A stretch of DNA of 64,000 bases from Rhodoferax sp. (GTDB lineage: Bacteria; Pseudomonadota; Gammaproteobacteria; Burkholderiales; Burkholderiaceae_C): contig PKWM01000024.1 in the NCBI GenBank assembly GCA_003133245.1, positions 49,107-113,106 on the forward strand, given 5' to 3'. Made by a program: the position numbers and the translations under genes. The notes beneath the pieces were generated by a model. The model was given only the letters and a program-made list of their open reading frames with translations, was not told the origin of the DNA and did no database searches. Position 1 is the first letter of the stretch, and the number at the start of each line of letters is the position of its first letter. Of the stretch, positions 21,731 to 33,710 are shown one piece after another.

Positions 21731-22807
21731 TCATGCCACCAACTCCTCGCAGGCCGCGATGATCATTGAAACTGCATCAAGTTTCTGAAGTTTCTTTGCC
21801 GCCAGCGCCCGCTCCAGCAGCGCCGGTCGATTGGCTTTTTGCAAAAAGTTGGCCAGCCATTCGGGGCTTAGATCGCGTTGTGATTGGAGCCAACCCGCAC
21901 CCCGATCCACCAGAAAACGGGCGTTGTGAGTTTGGTGATCATCGACCGCAGACGGGAACGGCACCAACAGGGCGGCGGCACCGACCGCCGCAATCTCGGT
22001 CACGGTGCTGGCACCGGCGCGACAGATCACCAGGTCAGCCTGGGCCAGGGCTTGCGCGGTGTCATCGATAAAGGGTGTGAGCTCGGCCGAAACACCGGCA
22101 GCCGCATAGTTTGCGCGCAGCGCGTCAATCTGCGCGGCACCGCTTTGATGCACGACCTGCGGCCGCTCTGTCACGGGAATCAGCTTCAGCGCTTGCGGTA
22201 CGATTTCATTCAAGGCTCTGGCACCCAGGCTGCCGCCCAGCACCAGCACTTGCAGCGGCCCGCTGCGCCCGGCAAACCGGCTGACTGGTTCGGCGACATC
22301 AATGAAAATCTGGCGCAACGGGTTGCCCACCCAGCTTCCTCTTTTCAGCACCTGCGGAAAAGCCGTGAAGACGCGCGCGGCCAAGCTGACCAAGAGTTTA
22401 TTAGCCAGGCCAGCGACTGAATTTTGTTCGTGCAAAAGCAGCGGTTTGCCGAGCAGTACGCACACCAGTCCGGCTGGCAACGTAATGTAGCCGCCCAAAC
22501 CCAGCACCACATCGGGCTTGACGCGGCGCAACACCGCAAGGCTTTGCCAACAGGCGCGCAACAAATGCCAAGGTAACTGGACAAGCGTCAGCCAGCCCTT
22601 GCCGCGCACGCCTGAAAAATCGACCGCTTCAAACGGGAACCCTTGCGCTGGCACCAGGCGGCTCTCCATGCTCGGCTGACCGGGTGTGCCCACGCCACCG
22701 AGCCAATGCACGCGCCAGTCACGCTCGCGCAAGCCCTGCGCCAACGCCAGCCCGGGGAAAATGTGACCCCCGGTGCCACCGGCCATAACGAGAGCGGTCT
22801 TGCTCAT
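21731..22807 (-). CDS. murG: UDP-N-acetylglucosamine transferase MurG
   Basis: [47 protein letters not shown]. Confidence 0.96.
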   Translation of the reverse strand: MSKTALVMAGGTGGHIFPGLALAQGLRERDWRVHWLGGVGTPGQPSMESRLVPAQGFPFEAVDFSGVRGKGWLTLVQLPWHLLRACWQSLAVLRRVKPDVVLGLGGYITLPAGLVCVLLGKPLLLHEQNSVAGLANKLLVSLAARVFTAFPQVLKRGSWVGNPLRQIFIDVAEPVSRFAGRSGPLQVLVLGGSLGARALNEIVPQALKLIPVTERPQVVHQSGAAQIDALRANYAAAGVSAELTPFIDDTAQALAQADLVICRAGASTVTEIAAVGAAALLVPFPSAVDDHQTHNARFLVDRGAGWLQSQRDLSPEWLANFLQKANRPALLERALAAKKLQKLDAVSMIIAACEELVA

Positions 22808-24060
22808 ACGCGGCCTCCGTGCATCAGCGTACGGTTTTCGTGGTCAATGCGCAGCACTACCGCAATGGCCACCAGGTTCATCAGAATCGCAGAACCGCCA
22901 TAACTCATCAATGGCAAAGTCAGTCCTTTGGTCGGCAAGGCACCGAGGGTGACACCCATGTTGATGAAGGCCTGAAAGCCTACCCAGATGCCCACACCTT
23001 GGGCCACCAAACCAGCAAACACGCGCTCCAGCGCAATTGCCTGACGACCGATGTGCATCATGCGCCGGATCAACCAGAAAAACAGACCTATGACGCAGAC
23101 CACACCCACCAGGCCAAATTCTTCCCCGATCACCGCCAGCAAAAAGTCGGTATGCGCTTCGGGCAACCAGTTGAGTTTTTCCACACTGCCCCCAAGCCCA
23201 ACACCAAAAATTTCGCCACGGCCGACAGCGATGAGCGAATGGGTGAGCTGATAGCCTTTGGCCAGCGCATTTTTTTCACTCCACGGATCGAGATAGGCAA
23301 AAATGCGCTCGCGCCGCCACTCGCTTGAGGCAATCATCAAAATAAAAGCCACCAACAGCACGCTGGCAATCAGAAAAAACATTCGTGCATTGACGCCACC
23401 TAAAAACAAAATACCCATGGCAATCACGGCAATCACCATGAAGGCACCCATATCGGGCTCGGCCAGCAGCAGCGAACCCACCAGCACCACGGACGCACCC
23501 ATCGGTAGCACGGCGCGGAAAAAATGTTCTTTAACGTCCATCTTTCGCACCATGTAGTCGGCCGCGTACAGCAGCACCGTGAACTTGGCCAACTCCGACG
23601 GCTGAAAACTCAAAGGACCCAGCGGTAGCCAGCGCCGCGCGCCATAAACCACTTTTCCGACATAAGGAATCAAAACCACCATCAGCAGCAGCAGGGAGGC
23701 CAAAAACAGCAGTCGCGCCGACTTCTCCCAAGTGGCGATCGGCACCTGAAAGGCCAGCAACGCGGCGATCAAGGCGAGTACCAGCCAAAGGGTGTGGCGC
23801 ATTAAAAAATAGGTATGGGTGTAGTTAGCAAAACGCGGGTTTTCCGGCATTGCAATCGAGGCCGAATAGACCATCACCAAACCCCACAACAGCAGCGCCA
23901 AAGTGACCCAGACCAGCGGCTGATCAAAACCCATGACGCGCGTCGGCGCGCTGCCGGTGGCGCTGCGCCGGGTCGCACCCAGGCGTACTGGCAACAGGTC
24001 GAGTGCGCTCGGGTTGAAGGTGCCGAACCAGGCTGAGAAACGCTGGACCAGGCTGCTCAC
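22804..24060 (-). CDS. ftsW: Lipid II polymerase FtsW
   Basis: SEDS family: [53 protein letters not shown]. Confidence 0.95.
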   Translation of the reverse strand: MSSLVQRFSAWFGTFNPSALDLLPVRLGATRRSATGSAPTRVMGFDQPLVWVTLALLLWGLVMVYSASIAMPENPRFANYTHTYFLMRHTLWLVLALIAALLAFQVPIATWEKSARLLFLASLLLLMVVLIPYVGKVVYGARRWLPLGPLSFQPSELAKFTVLLYAADYMVRKMDVKEHFFRAVLPMGASVVLVGSLLLAEPDMGAFMVIAVIAMGILFLGGVNARMFFLIASVLLVAFILMIASSEWRRERIFAYLDPWSEKNALAKGYQLTHSLIAVGRGEIFGVGLGGSVEKLNWLPEAHTDFLLAVIGEEFGLVGVVCVIGLFFWLIRRMMHIGRQAIALERVFAGLVAQGVGIWVGFQAFINMGVTLGALPTKGLTLPLMSYGGSAILMNLVAIAVVLRIDHENRTLMHGGRV

Positions 24061-25568
24061 GACGCATGCTCCAGTTCAACCCCGGCACCAGCGGCGAGCT
24101 CAAGCACGGCCTGCCTGAAGACGCGGGCACGGTGTTCATAGTTATCGAACATGTCGAAACTGGCACAGGCCGGCGACATCAATACCGCGTCGCCGGCCTG
24201 CGCTTGGCACTTGGCCAGCGCGACGGCTTGCGCCATGGAGGCGGCTTCCAACAGGGCGACGCCGCTGCCTGCCAAAGCAGCACGCAGTAGCGGCGCGTCG
24301 CGGCCGATCAAGAGCACGACACGCGCGTAGCGCTGGATCGGTTGCGCCAGTGGTTCAAAGTCTTGACCCTTGCCTTCGCCGCCCAGGATGACCACCACTT
24401 TGCGCTCTGCACCCAGGCTGTTGAGTGCGGCCACGGTGGCTCCGACATTGGTGCCTTTGCTATCGTCAAAATATTCGACACCATCGAAAATGCCAACCGA
24501 TTCGACCCGGTGCGGCTCACCCTGGTAGTCGCGCAGGCCATACAGCAGGGGTCCGAGCGCGGCATCAGCCACACCCGCCAAGGCCAATGCCGCCAGCGCG
24601 TTGAGCAAGTTATGGCGGCCCCGGAGATGCAGGACATCAGCCGGCAGCAGGCGTTGCAGGTGCAGTTCCGGCACTGCACCTTTGCGCGGCGTTTCATCGG
24701 ACGCCAGAGCGCGCACCAGCCAGACCATGCCATTGACTGATTCGAGTCCAAAGTCGCTCGCGCGCTTTGGCAAATCACTGCCAAAAGTGACGTAATCTCG
24801 AACCGGCAGGCGTTGCTGTTTGCCGCGAACGGGCGCGGGCAACAACGCCATTACAGCGGGGTCGTCGCGGTTGAGCACCAGCAAGCCATGCTGGCCAAAG
24901 ACCGCCGCTTTGGCAGCGCTGTAGGCTAACATTGAACCATGCCAGTCCAAATGGTCTTGCGTAATGTTGAGCACCGCACCGGCGCTGGGCTCAAAGGTTT
25001 TTTCAGCGTCAAGTTGAAAGCTTGACAACTCAAGTACCCAGACTTCGGGCAAGGTGCTGGCGTTGAGTTGCGCGCTCAGTGTGTCGAGCAGCGTTGGGCC
25101 AATATTGCCCGCCACAGCGACCGTCTTGCCAGCACGCACCAGCAACTGCCCGGTGAGCGAGGTCACAGTGGTCTTGCCATTGGTGCCGGTAACGGCCAGT
25201 ACTTTGGGGCAGTAGCCGCGTTCACTTTTCAAATCAGCCAGCGCCTGGGAGAACAAGCTTAATTCGCCCCCGACCCACAGGCCGGCAGCACTGGCAGCTT
25301 GCAGCACCGCTGCCAACGCCGAGGGTGCTAAACCCGGGCTTTTGAAAACCGCACACACCGAGCCACCCAGCACCAGCGCGGCATCAAAAGGACCACTGAC
25401 AAAACGGGCGCTCGGCAGCTCGCGTTGCAGCGCTGCCAGCTGGGGCGGTGCCGCGCGGGTGTCGGCCACGGTGACTTGGGCACCACAGCGCGCGCACCAG
25501 CGTGCCATCGCCAGGCCCGATGCACCCAGGCCCAGAATCAGAACGTGTTGGTCTTTAAGATTTAGCAC
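24057..25568 (-). CDS. murD: UDP-N-acetylmuramoylalanine--D-glutamate ligase
   Basis: [37 protein letters not shown]. Confidence 0.95.
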   Translation of the reverse strand: MLNLKDQHVLILGLGASGLAMARWCARCGAQVTVADTRAAPPQLAALQRELPSARFVSGPFDAALVLGGSVCAVFKSPGLAPSALAAVLQAASAAGLWVGGELSLFSQALADLKSERGYCPKVLAVTGTNGKTTVTSLTGQLLVRAGKTVAVAGNIGPTLLDTLSAQLNASTLPEVWVLELSSFQLDAEKTFEPSAGAVLNITQDHLDWHGSMLAYSAAKAAVFGQHGLLVLNRDDPAVMALLPAPVRGKQQRLPVRDYVTFGSDLPKRASDFGLESVNGMVWLVRALASDETPRKGAVPELHLQRLLPADVLHLRGRHNLLNALAALALAGVADAALGPLLYGLRDYQGEPHRVESVGIFDGVEYFDDSKGTNVGATVAALNSLGAERKVVVILGGEGKGQDFEPLAQPIQRYARVVLLIGRDAPLLRAALAGSGVALLEAASMAQAVALAKCQAQAGDAVLMSPACASFDMFDNYEHRARVFRQAVLELAAGAGVELEHAS

Positions 25569-25572
25569 GTTT

Positions 25573-26751
25573 TTACCTTAGCTTGAGGGTCGAAAGGCCC
25601 ACTAGGCACAAAAGCATGGTGATGATCCAGAAACGCACCACGACTTGCGTCTCTTTCCAGCCGCTTTTCTCGAAGTGGTGATGCAGCGGTGCCATTTTCA
25701 GAATACGTCTTCCGAGGCCAAATTTTTTCTTTGTGTATTTGAAGTAGCTCACTTGCAGCATGACCGAGAGTGCTTCCACCACAAAAATTCCGCCCATGAT
25801 GGCCAGCACGATTTCCTGGCGCACGATCACCGCGATCGTGCCCAGCGCAGCACCGAGCGCCAGCGCCCCGACGTCGCCCATGAAGACCTGCGCCGGGTAA
25901 GTGTTGAACCACAAAAATGCCAGCCCGGCACCCGACATGGCAGAACAGAAAATCAGCAGTTCGCCCGAGCCCGGAATGTGCGGGAAAAACAGGTATCTGG
26001 AATACACCGCGCTGCCCGTCACATAAGCAAAAATACCCAGGCAAGCACCCACCATCACCACCGGCATGATGGCCAGGCCATCCAAACCGTCGGTCAAATT
26101 AACGGCGTTGCTGCTGCCCACAATCACCAGATAAGTCAGGATGACAAAACCGAACACCCCGAGCGGGTAACTGACTTCCTTGAAGAACGGCAGCAGCAGT
26201 CCGGCTTTGGGCGGCAAGTTCACATCAAAACCCGACTGCACCCATTTGAAGAAGAGCTCGAGCACGCGCAAATTCGAACTCTCGGAAATGCTGAACACCA
26301 GATAGAGCGCCGCCAGCAAGCCAATCAACGATTGCCAGAGATACTTTTCACGAGAGCGCATGCCTTCAGGGTCCTGGTTGACCACCTTGCGCCAATCGTC
26401 AACCCAACCAATGGCACCAAATCCCAAAGTGACCAGCAACACGATCCAGACAAAGCGGTTGGAAAGGTCGGCCCACAACAGCGTCGAGAGGGTAATGCAG
26501 AGCAGAATCAAAACCCCGCCCATCGTGGGTGTGCCGCTCTTGCTCATGTGCGAGTCGATGGCGTAGCCTCGAATCGGCTGAGCGATCTTGAGTTCGCCCA
26601 GGCGGCGAATAACAGCAGGACCGGCCACCAGGCCCAGCAACAGCGCCGTCAATGCGGCCATGACCGCACGCAAAGTGAGGTATTGAAAGACGCGAAAAAA
26701 TCCAAACTCGGGTGAGAGCGATTGCAACCACTGCGCCAGGCTAAGCAACAT
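25573..26751 (-). CDS. mraY: Phospho-N-acetylmuramoyl-pentapeptide transferase
   Basis: [57 protein letters not shown]. Confidence 0.97.
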   Translation of the reverse strand: MLLSLAQWLQSLSPEFGFFRVFQYLTLRAVMAALTALLLGLVAGPAVIRRLGELKIAQPIRGYAIDSHMSKSGTPTMGGVLILLCITLSTLLWADLSNRFVWIVLLVTLGFGAIGWVDDWRKVVNQDPEGMRSREKYLWQSLIGLLAALYLVFSISESSNLRVLELFFKWVQSGFDVNLPPKAGLLLPFFKEVSYPLGVFGFVILTYLVIVGSSNAVNLTDGLDGLAIMPVVMVGACLGIFAYVTGSAVYSRYLFFPHIPGSGELLIFCSAMSGAGLAFLWFNTYPAQVFMGDVGALALGAALGTIAVIVRQEIVLAIMGGIFVVEALSVMLQVSYFKYTKKKFGLGRRILKMAPLHHHFEKSGWKETQVVVRFWIITMLLCLVGLSTLKLR

Positions 26752-28189
26752 GATTGGCTCCTTGGTCTGCTTGAGTGTGTTCGAGGATGGCTTGGACGAC
26801 GCGCTCCATCTTCATGAAGCGTGAACCCTTGACCAGCACACTGCTGACGCTTGGCAATTCGGCCAGCACAGCGCTTTGCAAGGCTTCGATCGATTCGAAA
26901 TGATGTCCATTGCCAAAGCCTTTTGCTGCCAGATCCGACAAATCGCCGAGCGTGAACAGCGTATCAATACCGAGCTCTCGCGCGAGCTGCCCAGCCTCGG
27001 CATGAAGCGCTGAGCCCTGCTCTCCCACCTCGCCCATATCGCCCAGCACCAGCAGACGCGGTGCTGACAAGCTCGCCAACACTTCAATCGCAGCACGCAC
27101 CGAGTCCGGGTTGGCGTTGTAGGTATCATCGACCAGCGTGAAGGCGCGCGCGCCCTGCTGGAGCATCTGCGCACGGCAGCGGCCTTTGACCGGTGCAAAT
27201 GCCGACAGACCCTGAGCAATAGCCGCCAGTGGGACGCCTGCCGCCAGTGTGCAAGCCAGCGCCGCCAGTGAATTCTTGAGGTTGTGCCGACCGGCAATAT
27301 GCAAGGTGTAGCTCAGTGAGCCCGCCGGGGTGATCGCCGTAACCTGCCAGGCATCGCCCGCCCATTGAGCTTGACGACAAACCACATCGACCGTGCCTGC
27401 CGCCCCGCCAGCAAGGCTGAATTGCAGCACCGGGCGTGGTCCGGCCTTGGTCCGCCACAGCGCGCTGTAGGGGTCGTCACTCGGAAACACGGCCACACCA
27501 TCGGTGGCCAGGGCATCAATGACCGAGCCATTCTCGTGGGCCACGGCTTGAACCGTCGCCATGAATTCAAGGTGCTCACGTTGGGCGTTGTTAACGAGTG
27601 CCACGGTGGGCTGCGCGATGGCCGCCAGCCTGGCAATCTCGCCCGGATGGTTCATGCCCAGTTCGACCACCGCGATGGCATGCCCGGCGCGCAGGCGCAG
27701 CAGCGTGAGCGGCACGCCAATGTCGTTGTTGAAATTGCCCTGCGTCGCCAGAAACGCTTGCGGCCGGTAAGCGCGCAGGATGGCAGCAATCATCTGTGTC
27801 ACCGTGGTCTTGCCGTTGCTGCCGGTCACCGCTATCACGGGCAGTTTGAACTGCGCGCGCCAGTGCGTGGCCAATTCGGCCAGCGCCCGCCTGCTATCCC
27901 TCACCAGCAAGCCGGGCAAGTGGGCAACCTGCAAAAGCGCCTCATTCGTACCGCTTTCAGTAGCCTGGCACAGCGCCGCCACCGCACCCTGCGCCTGGGC
28001 CTGGGCCAAAAAATGATGGGCGTCAAAATGCTCGCCCTGCAAGGCCACAAACAAGTCACCAGGTTCGACGGTGCGGCTGTCGGTATGAACCCGTTTGAAG
28101 CTGACAGAACCACCGTCTCGGCCGCATTCAACCTGATGTGCACCGCTCAACCAGGGCCGGACTTGCGCGAGCGTCATCATGTCACTCAT
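26741..28189 (-). CDS. murF: UDP-N-acetylmuramoyl-tripeptide--D-alanyl-D-alanine ligase
   Basis: [41 protein letters not shown]. Confidence 0.95.
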   Translation of the reverse strand: MSDMMTLAQVRPWLSGAHQVECGRDGGSVSFKRVHTDSRTVEPGDLFVALQGEHFDAHHFLAQAQAQGAVAALCQATESGTNEALLQVAHLPGLLVRDSRRALAELATHWRAQFKLPVIAVTGSNGKTTVTQMIAAILRAYRPQAFLATQGNFNNDIGVPLTLLRLRAGHAIAVVELGMNHPGEIARLAAIAQPTVALVNNAQREHLEFMATVQAVAHENGSVIDALATDGVAVFPSDDPYSALWRTKAGPRPVLQFSLAGGAAGTVDVVCRQAQWAGDAWQVTAITPAGSLSYTLHIAGRHNLKNSLAALACTLAAGVPLAAIAQGLSAFAPVKGRCRAQMLQQGARAFTLVDDTYNANPDSVRAAIEVLASLSAPRLLVLGDMGEVGEQGSALHAEAGQLARELGIDTLFTLGDLSDLAAKGFGNGHHFESIEALQSAVLAELPSVSSVLVKGSRFMKMERVVQAILEHTQADQGANHVA

Positions 28190-29748
28190 GACGCCTCCTT
28201 TGCTGCGCTGGCGGGTGCTGTCCAGCCACTCAGGGCCCGGCGCACTTGCTCAATATCCGAGAAGGGCCGCCGCACTCCCGCCACTTCCTGATAGTCTTCA
28301 TGGCCCTTGCCAGCAACCAGCAGCACATCGGCCGCAGTCGCCTGGGCCAGCGCCGCTGCAATCGCCAGGGCACGATCGGGTTCAATCGTGACGGCGCTGT
28401 CACCCTCGAGGCCGAGCAAAATCTGGCTGATGATGGCGTCGGGTTTTTCGCTGCGCGGGTTGTCGCTGGTTACCACGACCCGGTCGGCGTGGCTGGCAGC
28501 AATGGCACCCATCAGCGGTCGCTTGGCGCTGTCACGGTCGCCGCCGCAGCCGAACAGACACCACAACTGGCCGCCGCGTTGTTCGGCCAGGGGGCGCAGC
28601 GCCAGCAGCGCTTTGGCCAGCGCATCAGGCGTGTGGGCGTAATCGACTGCGACCAGTGGCTGTCCGGGTTCACCCAGACACTGCATGCGCCCAGGCACCG
28701 GACTTAAATCATGGCAGGCTGCGACTGCCGCTGTGAGCGGCACACCGAGCGTTCGCATGGCCGCCAAAACACCGAGCAAATTGGCCACGTTGTAGCTGCC
28801 AATCAATGCCGTCTGCAGCATCTGGGGTTGGCCAACGGTGTCAGCGCCCTGATTTTCGGTTTCAAGCACGGTGAAACACAGTCCCTGCGCTTCATAGCGA
28901 ATGTCGCAGGCGCGCAGCCGTGCCGGGCCAACGCACGATAGCGTCCACAGATCAGGCCCTTTGCCCTCCAGCTCAGCAGCCAGTTCTGCGCCCTGTTCGT
29001 CGTCGATATTGATCACGGCCGCCTGCAAACCAGGCCACTGGAACAGCCGCCGCTTGGCTTGCCAATAGGCCTCCATCGTGCCGTGATAATCGAGATGATC
29101 CTGGGTGAAATTGGTGAAAATCGCGGTGCGAATGTGCGTGCCGACTAGTCGATGTTCCACTATGCCAACGGAGGAAGCTTCCAGCGCGCAGGCTTGCAGG
29201 CCCTGCTCAACAAAGCGACGAAAACTTTTCTGCAACAACACCGGATCAGGCGTGGTCAGGCCGTTGGCCACCAGGTCGGCGTCTGGTTCTCCCGATCCGG
29301 CTGGAAGCGGCGGTTTTCCAATGCCCAGCGTCCCGACCAAAGCACAGGCAATGGGTGCCACCTGCTTTAAATTGGAAAGCGCCTGCGCCAACCACCAGGC
29401 CGTCGATGTTTTGCCGTTGGTGCCGGTCACCGCCACGACCTTGAGCCGGGCTGAGGGCTGATCAAAATAGGCGGCGGCGATCTCGGCGCAATTCGCTTTG
29501 AGTTGAGCGTAAGTGCCAATCTTCTGGCCCGTCAGCGCGAAAGCCTCAACCCCCATGCGCTCCACCAGACAGGCGCTGGCACCGCTGACCAGGGCGATCG
29601 CTACGTACTGGCGGGCATCGGTGGCGGCACCGGGCCAGGCGATGAAACCATCGCCGGCTTGCAGCTTGCGGTTATCGGTTTGCAGCGTGCCGGTGACGCG
29701 AGCGCGCAACCAGTGGGCGGCTTCAAGCGGCGTGTGCAATTCGAGCAT
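28186..29748 (-). CDS. murE: UDP-N-acetylmuramoyl-tripeptide synthetase MurE
   Basis: [53 protein letters not shown]. Confidence 0.95.
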   Translation of the reverse strand: MLELHTPLEAAHWLRARVTGTLQTDNRKLQAGDGFIAWPGAATDARQYVAIALVSGASACLVERMGVEAFALTGQKIGTYAQLKANCAEIAAAYFDQPSARLKVVAVTGTNGKTSTAWWLAQALSNLKQVAPIACALVGTLGIGKPPLPAGSGEPDADLVANGLTTPDPVLLQKSFRRFVEQGLQACALEASSVGIVEHRLVGTHIRTAIFTNFTQDHLDYHGTMEAYWQAKRRLFQWPGLQAAVINIDDEQGAELAAELEGKGPDLWTLSCVGPARLRACDIRYEAQGLCFTVLETENQGADTVGQPQMLQTALIGSYNVANLLGVLAAMRTLGVPLTAAVAACHDLSPVPGRMQCLGEPGQPLVAVDYAHTPDALAKALLALRPLAEQRGGQLWCLFGCGGDRDSAKRPLMGAIAASHADRVVVTSDNPRSEKPDAIISQILLGLEGDSAVTIEPDRALAIAAALAQATAADVLLVAGKGHEDYQEVAGVRRPFSDIEQVRRALSGWTAPASAAKEAS

Positions 29749-31487
29749 CAGAAGCTCTCCTCTGGTGTCTGCGCCTTCGCCACGATCTGGGGTTTGACCG
29801 ACATGTCAGGTTGAATGCCCAATATTTTTAACGTCTGTTGCACCGTCTCACTAAACACCGGTGCCGCCACATCGCCGCCAAAATATTTGCCACTGCTGGG
29901 CTCATCAATCATCACCGCCACCACAATGCGCGGTTGATCGATAGGGGCCACCCCCACAAAAACGCCACGATATTTTTTGCTGGCGTAACCGTGGCCTTCT
30001 TGCTTGTAGGCGGTACCGGTTTTCCCGCCCACTGAATAACCCATGGTCTGCGCTTTGGGTGCGGTGCCGCCGACGCCGGTGACCATCTGCAACATGTGGC
30101 GTACCGCGCCAGCGTTTTTTTGGCTGATGACACGCACACCCGCCGCCGGCTGATCTGACTTGAGCATGGTCACCGGCACCAGGTCGCCATCGCGCGCAAA
30201 AACACTGTAGGCGTGAGCCAACTGAAACAAGCTGATCGACAAGCCGTAGCCGAAGCTCATCGTGGCCTGCTCAATCGGACGCCAGGTTTTGTAAGCACGC
30301 AAACGACCGCTGACAGCACCCGGAAAAGGCAGCAAGGGCTTCTGGCCAAATCCGACCTGACTGAACATATTCCACATCTCGCGCGGCTGCATTTGCATCG
30401 CTATCTTCACGGTGCCCACGTTGCTCGATTTCTGGACCACCTGGTTGACCGTGATCAGGCCCTCTGGATGCGAGTCGCGGATGGTGGCGTTGCCAATCAT
30501 GAAGTGCCCGGGTGCGGTTTGAATTTGGGTCTCCGGCGTGACCAGGCCTTTTTCCAGCGCCAGCGCAATCACAAAAGGCTTCATCGTAGAACCGGGCTCA
30601 AAGGAGTCGGTCAAAGCCCGGTTACGCAACTGGCCACCACTGAGGTTGTGGCGTTGCCCGGGCGAATAACTCGGGTAGTTGGCCAGTGCCAGCACTTCGC
30701 CGCTCACAATATCGAGCACCACCACGCTACCGGCCTTGGCTTTGTAAAGCAACACAGCGTCGCGCAGCTTCTGGTAAGCAAAAAATTGCACCTTGCTGTC
30801 GATACTGAGCTGCAAGTCCCGTCCATCCACCGGTGCAATTTGCTCCCCCACATCTTCCACTACCCGGCCCATGCGGTCTTTGATGACGCGGCGTGATCCG
30901 CTACGACCAGCCAGATCCTGATTGAATGCCAGCTCCATGCCCTCCTGCCCCTTGTCCTCCACATTGGTGAAGCCCACCACATGGGCGGCGGCTTCGCCTT
31001 CCGGGTACTGACGTTTGTATTCTTTGCGTTGATAGACGCCTTTAAGCCCCAAAGCGGCGATTTTCTGCGCCACCGAATCGTCAACCTGGCGTTTCAGCCA
31101 GACAAAGGTTTTATCTTCGTCCGCCAAACGCCCGTTGAGCTCAGTCAGCGGCATCTCCAGCAAGCTTGCCAGTTGTGGCAAGCCAGGGTCGTCGCGCTCA
31201 ATATCTTCCGGAATGGCCCAAATACTCGGTGCCGGGATGCTCGACGCCAGGATCAAACCATTGCGATCGAGAATGCGGCCGCGATTGGCCGGCAGTTCCA
31301 GGGTTCGGGAAAAACGCACTTGGCCCTGCTTTTGAAAAAAATCATTCGCAATCACCTGGATGTAGAAGGCCCGCCCCGCCAGAGCGACAAAGCACAGGGC
31401 GATCACCGCCACCACGAACTTGCTGCGCCAGACCGGCGTGCGGCTGGCCAGCAAGGGACTCGACGTGTAGCTAATGCTGCGGCTCAT
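29748..31487 (-). CDS. ftsI: Peptidoglycan D,D-transpeptidase FtsI (PBP3)
   Basis: FEPGSTMKPF, QKSSNVGTVKIA, VGGKTGTAYKQEG; position in dcw cluster. Confidence 0.95.
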   Translation of the reverse strand: MSRSISYTSSPLLASRTPVWRSKFVVAVIALCFVALAGRAFYIQVIANDFFQKQGQVRFSRTLELPANRGRILDRNGLILASSIPAPSIWAIPEDIERDDPGLPQLASLLEMPLTELNGRLADEDKTFVWLKRQVDDSVAQKIAALGLKGVYQRKEYKRQYPEGEAAAHVVGFTNVEDKGQEGMELAFNQDLAGRSGSRRVIKDRMGRVVEDVGEQIAPVDGRDLQLSIDSKVQFFAYQKLRDAVLLYKAKAGSVVVLDIVSGEVLALANYPSYSPGQRHNLSGGQLRNRALTDSFEPGSTMKPFVIALALEKGLVTPETQIQTAPGHFMIGNATIRDSHPEGLITVNQVVQKSSNVGTVKIAMQMQPREMWNMFSQVGFGQKPLLPFPGAVSGRLRAYKTWRPIEQATMSFGYGLSISLFQLAHAYSVFARDGDLVPVTMLKSDQPAAGVRVISQKNAGAVRHMLQMVTGVGGTAPKAQTMGYSVGGKTGTAYKQEGHGYASKKYRGVFVGVAPIDQPRIVVAVMIDEPSSGKYFGGDVAAPVFSETVQQTLKILGIQPDMSVKPQIVAKAQTPEESF

Positions 31488-31777
31488 TGAGCACCTTTGT
31501 TGGGTGACGACTCGGCGTGGTAGCTGACATAGTGCGTGATGGCAGGCGTTGCCGTGTGCATCTGTAATTTTTCTTTGGCCAAAAGCTCAACCCGAAGGGG
31601 TGTGGCGAGCGAGCGTTTTTGCACTTGGAGGCGTTCCTTGTCGGTCTCCAACCGGTGCTCTTGCGTGCGGGCTTTGTCAAGCTCAGAGAACAGTCGGCGC
31701 GATTCATACTGCACGCTCACTAGGTACAAGGAACTGGCCAACAAGGCCAACAACAATACCAAGTTGAGTCGGGTCAT
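31484..31777 (-). CDS. ftsL: Cell division protein FtsL
   Basis: 97 aa, single TM plus coiled coil, between rsmH and ftsI. Confidence 0.9.
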   Translation of the reverse strand: MTRLNLVLLLALLASSLYLVSVQYESRRLFSELDKARTQEHRLETDKERLQVQKRSLATPLRVELLAKEKLQMHTATPAITHYVSYHAESSPNKGAQ

Positions 31778-32706
31778 GCTGCGGTCCTTTGCGCCACACG
31801 CATGATGGCGCTGCGCGCGCGCGGGTTGACGGCCAGCTCGGCAGCGCCGGGTCTAACGCGACCGAGCGCTTGCAGACGCATGACTTGCGGCTCGGCAAAA
31901 GGAGCACGTCGGTCATAGGTAGCACGTGAATGTTTGGCAATGAATTGCTTGACGATGCGATCTTCCAGCGAGTGGAAACTGATCACCACTAGGCGACCGC
32001 CAGGGGCCAGAACTTCCAGGCTGGCCGCTAGCGCCTGTTGCAGTTCCTCAAGCTCGGCGTTGATGAAAATCCGAAAAGCCTGAAACGTGCGCGTTGCGGG
32101 GTTCTGGCCCGGCTCGCGGGTTTTGACCGCGTCAGCCACGAGAGCGGCCAGCTCAGTGGTGCTTGAAATGGGGTGTTCCTGTCGGCGAGCAACAATCGCC
32201 TTTGCAATCGGGCCAGCAAACCGTTCTTCGCCGTAATCACGTATTACCTCCGCTATTTTTTCTCTCTCAGCCGTTGCCAACCACTGCGCCACGCTCTGGC
32301 CTCGGCTGGTGTCCATGCGCATGTCGAGCGGGCCTTCAAACCTGAAGCTAAAACCCCGCGTCGGGTTGTCAATCTGCGGCGAGCTGATTCCCAAATCGAG
32401 CAAAATACCGGCCACACTGGCCTTGTCCAATTCAGCCAAACGGCTAAAACTCTGATGCCGGATGGAGAAACGCGGGTCGCTGATACGCCCGGCTTCGGCC
32501 ACCGCCTGCAGGTCCTGGTCGAAAGCAATCAGCTGTGCTTCTTGTGGCAAGTTTGAGAGCAATAGACGACTGTGGCCACCGCGCCCAAAAGTGGCATCCA
32601 CATAAGTTTGCACTTGAGCAGCGCTGAACTCGGCAGCCCGATTGTCGAGAAGAGCGTCAACCGCTTCGTTCAACAAAACTGTGGTGTGTTTCCATGCGGT
32701 ATCCAC
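31774..32706 (-). CDS. rsmH: 16S rRNA (cytosine1402-N4)-methyltransferase
   Basis: [46 protein letters not shown]. Confidence 0.96.
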   Translation of the reverse strand: MDTAWKHTTVLLNEAVDALLDNRAAEFSAAQVQTYVDATFGRGGHSRLLLSNLPQEAQLIAFDQDLQAVAEAGRISDPRFSIRHQSFSRLAELDKASVAGILLDLGISSPQIDNPTRGFSFRFEGPLDMRMDTSRGQSVAQWLATAEREKIAEVIRDYGEERFAGPIAKAIVARRQEHPISSTTELAALVADAVKTREPGQNPATRTFQAFRIFINAELEELQQALAASLEVLAPGGRLVVISFHSLEDRIVKQFIAKHSRATYDRRAPFAEPQVMRLQALGRVRPGAAELAVNPRARSAIMRVAQRTAA

Positions 32707-32715
32707 CGGCGGCCT

Positions 32716-33144
32716 TCAGAAAGAAAAATCCTTGAAGACGTCGGGCATGTCGCCCTGCAACGCCCGAGTCTCCTGACTGTCGTAGCCGGCCTTGTCCCAC
32801 AGCTCGAAGTAGCTGCCCATGCCGAGCAGCAAAGTTTCCTTGGTAATGCCGGCGGCCTGACGCAATTCGGGCGAGACCAGCACGCGCCCGGTGCTGTCAA
32901 TCTCGACATCCATCGCGTTGCCCAGAAAAATCCGTTTCCACCATTGGGCCGACATCGGCAAGGCAGCGATGCGCTCACGGAATTTTTCCCACTCCGGGCG
33001 CGGAAAAATCATCAGGCAACCGTCCGGGTGCTTGGTGATGGTAAGCGCTCCGCCAGCCGTGGCGCTCAGGATGTCACGATGCCGTGTCGGCACCGACAAG
33101 CGACCTTTGGCATCCAGACTTAATGACGAAGCCCCTTGAAACAC
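32716..33144 (-). CDS. mraZ: Transcriptional regulator MraZ
   Basis: [27 protein letters not shown] start assigned at 33144 from family architecture. Confidence 0.93.
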   Translation of the reverse strand: MFQGASSLSLDAKGRLSVPTRHRDILSATAGGALTITKHPDGCLMIFPRPEWEKFRERIAALPMSAQWWKRIFLGNAMDVEIDSTGRVLVSPELRQAAGITKETLLLGMGSYFELWDKAGYDSQETRALQGDMPDVFKDFSF

Positions 33145-33194
33145 GACAGTACGCCCTCGGTTGATTGACCTGCAAAGAAGTAAAAGTGCAAAGG

Positions 33195-33229
33195 CACTTT
33201 TCACCACTTAATTGCACTTTTTTGCACTG
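33195..33229 (-). promoter_or_regulatory. Candidate MraZ operator: short direct repeats at 10-nt period
   Basis: CACTT at 33195, 33205, 33215 and CACTG at 33225, about 50 nt upstream of mraZ. Confidence 0.6.
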
Positions 33230-33537
33230 TAGCAGCAAAAAAGCTTTATGCAAGCGGGCTTACAAAAAAAATCTTCAATGAAATCAAAGGTTTAGAATGA
33301 ACTCGGAAGTCTATTGCGTCATAAAATTGTTCTGAATTAAGCACTTAGCTGGTTATATGAAAGTTATGCCTGAAGACAAAGGTCATTCTGAAAATCGAAA
33401 AATAATCGTTTTGCGCTTGCCTCATGTTGCTGTCACCCCTACTGGACCCCTTTGCCGAAATTTCACTGGCTGGTGCCAAGGGATGCTCTGCTTTCGTCGT
33501 GCGGCTTATCGTTTTCAGCGCCGATCCGGTCTAATTA

Positions 33538-33560
33538 TTCCTATATACGGAACCTTGTTC
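33538..33560 (+). promoter_or_regulatory. Operator-like site A (TTCC-N7-GGAAC-N2-TGTTC)
   Basis: TTCCTATATACGGAACCTTGTTC; same architecture at 42463-42485 and 52544-52566. Confidence 0.65.
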
Positions 33561-33566
33561 TCTCAA

Positions 33567-33595
33567 TAGGACCGATGCCGGTTTAACCCTATACT
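33567..33595 (+). promoter_or_regulatory. Predicted sigma70 promoter of solute-binding protein gene
   Basis: TAGGAC - 17 nt - TATACT within GTTTAACCCTATACTTTC; counterpart at 42492-42520. Confidence 0.55.
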
Positions 33596-33710
33596 TTCTC
33601 GGTTAATGTCTGGGGGCAGCGCCGACCAGCTGCATTTGAATCGCGTGCTGATCAAACCAGGTTCAGAATTGGCTTGACTCGATCCCGCACTTTACAGTGA
33701 AGGAATAAAT

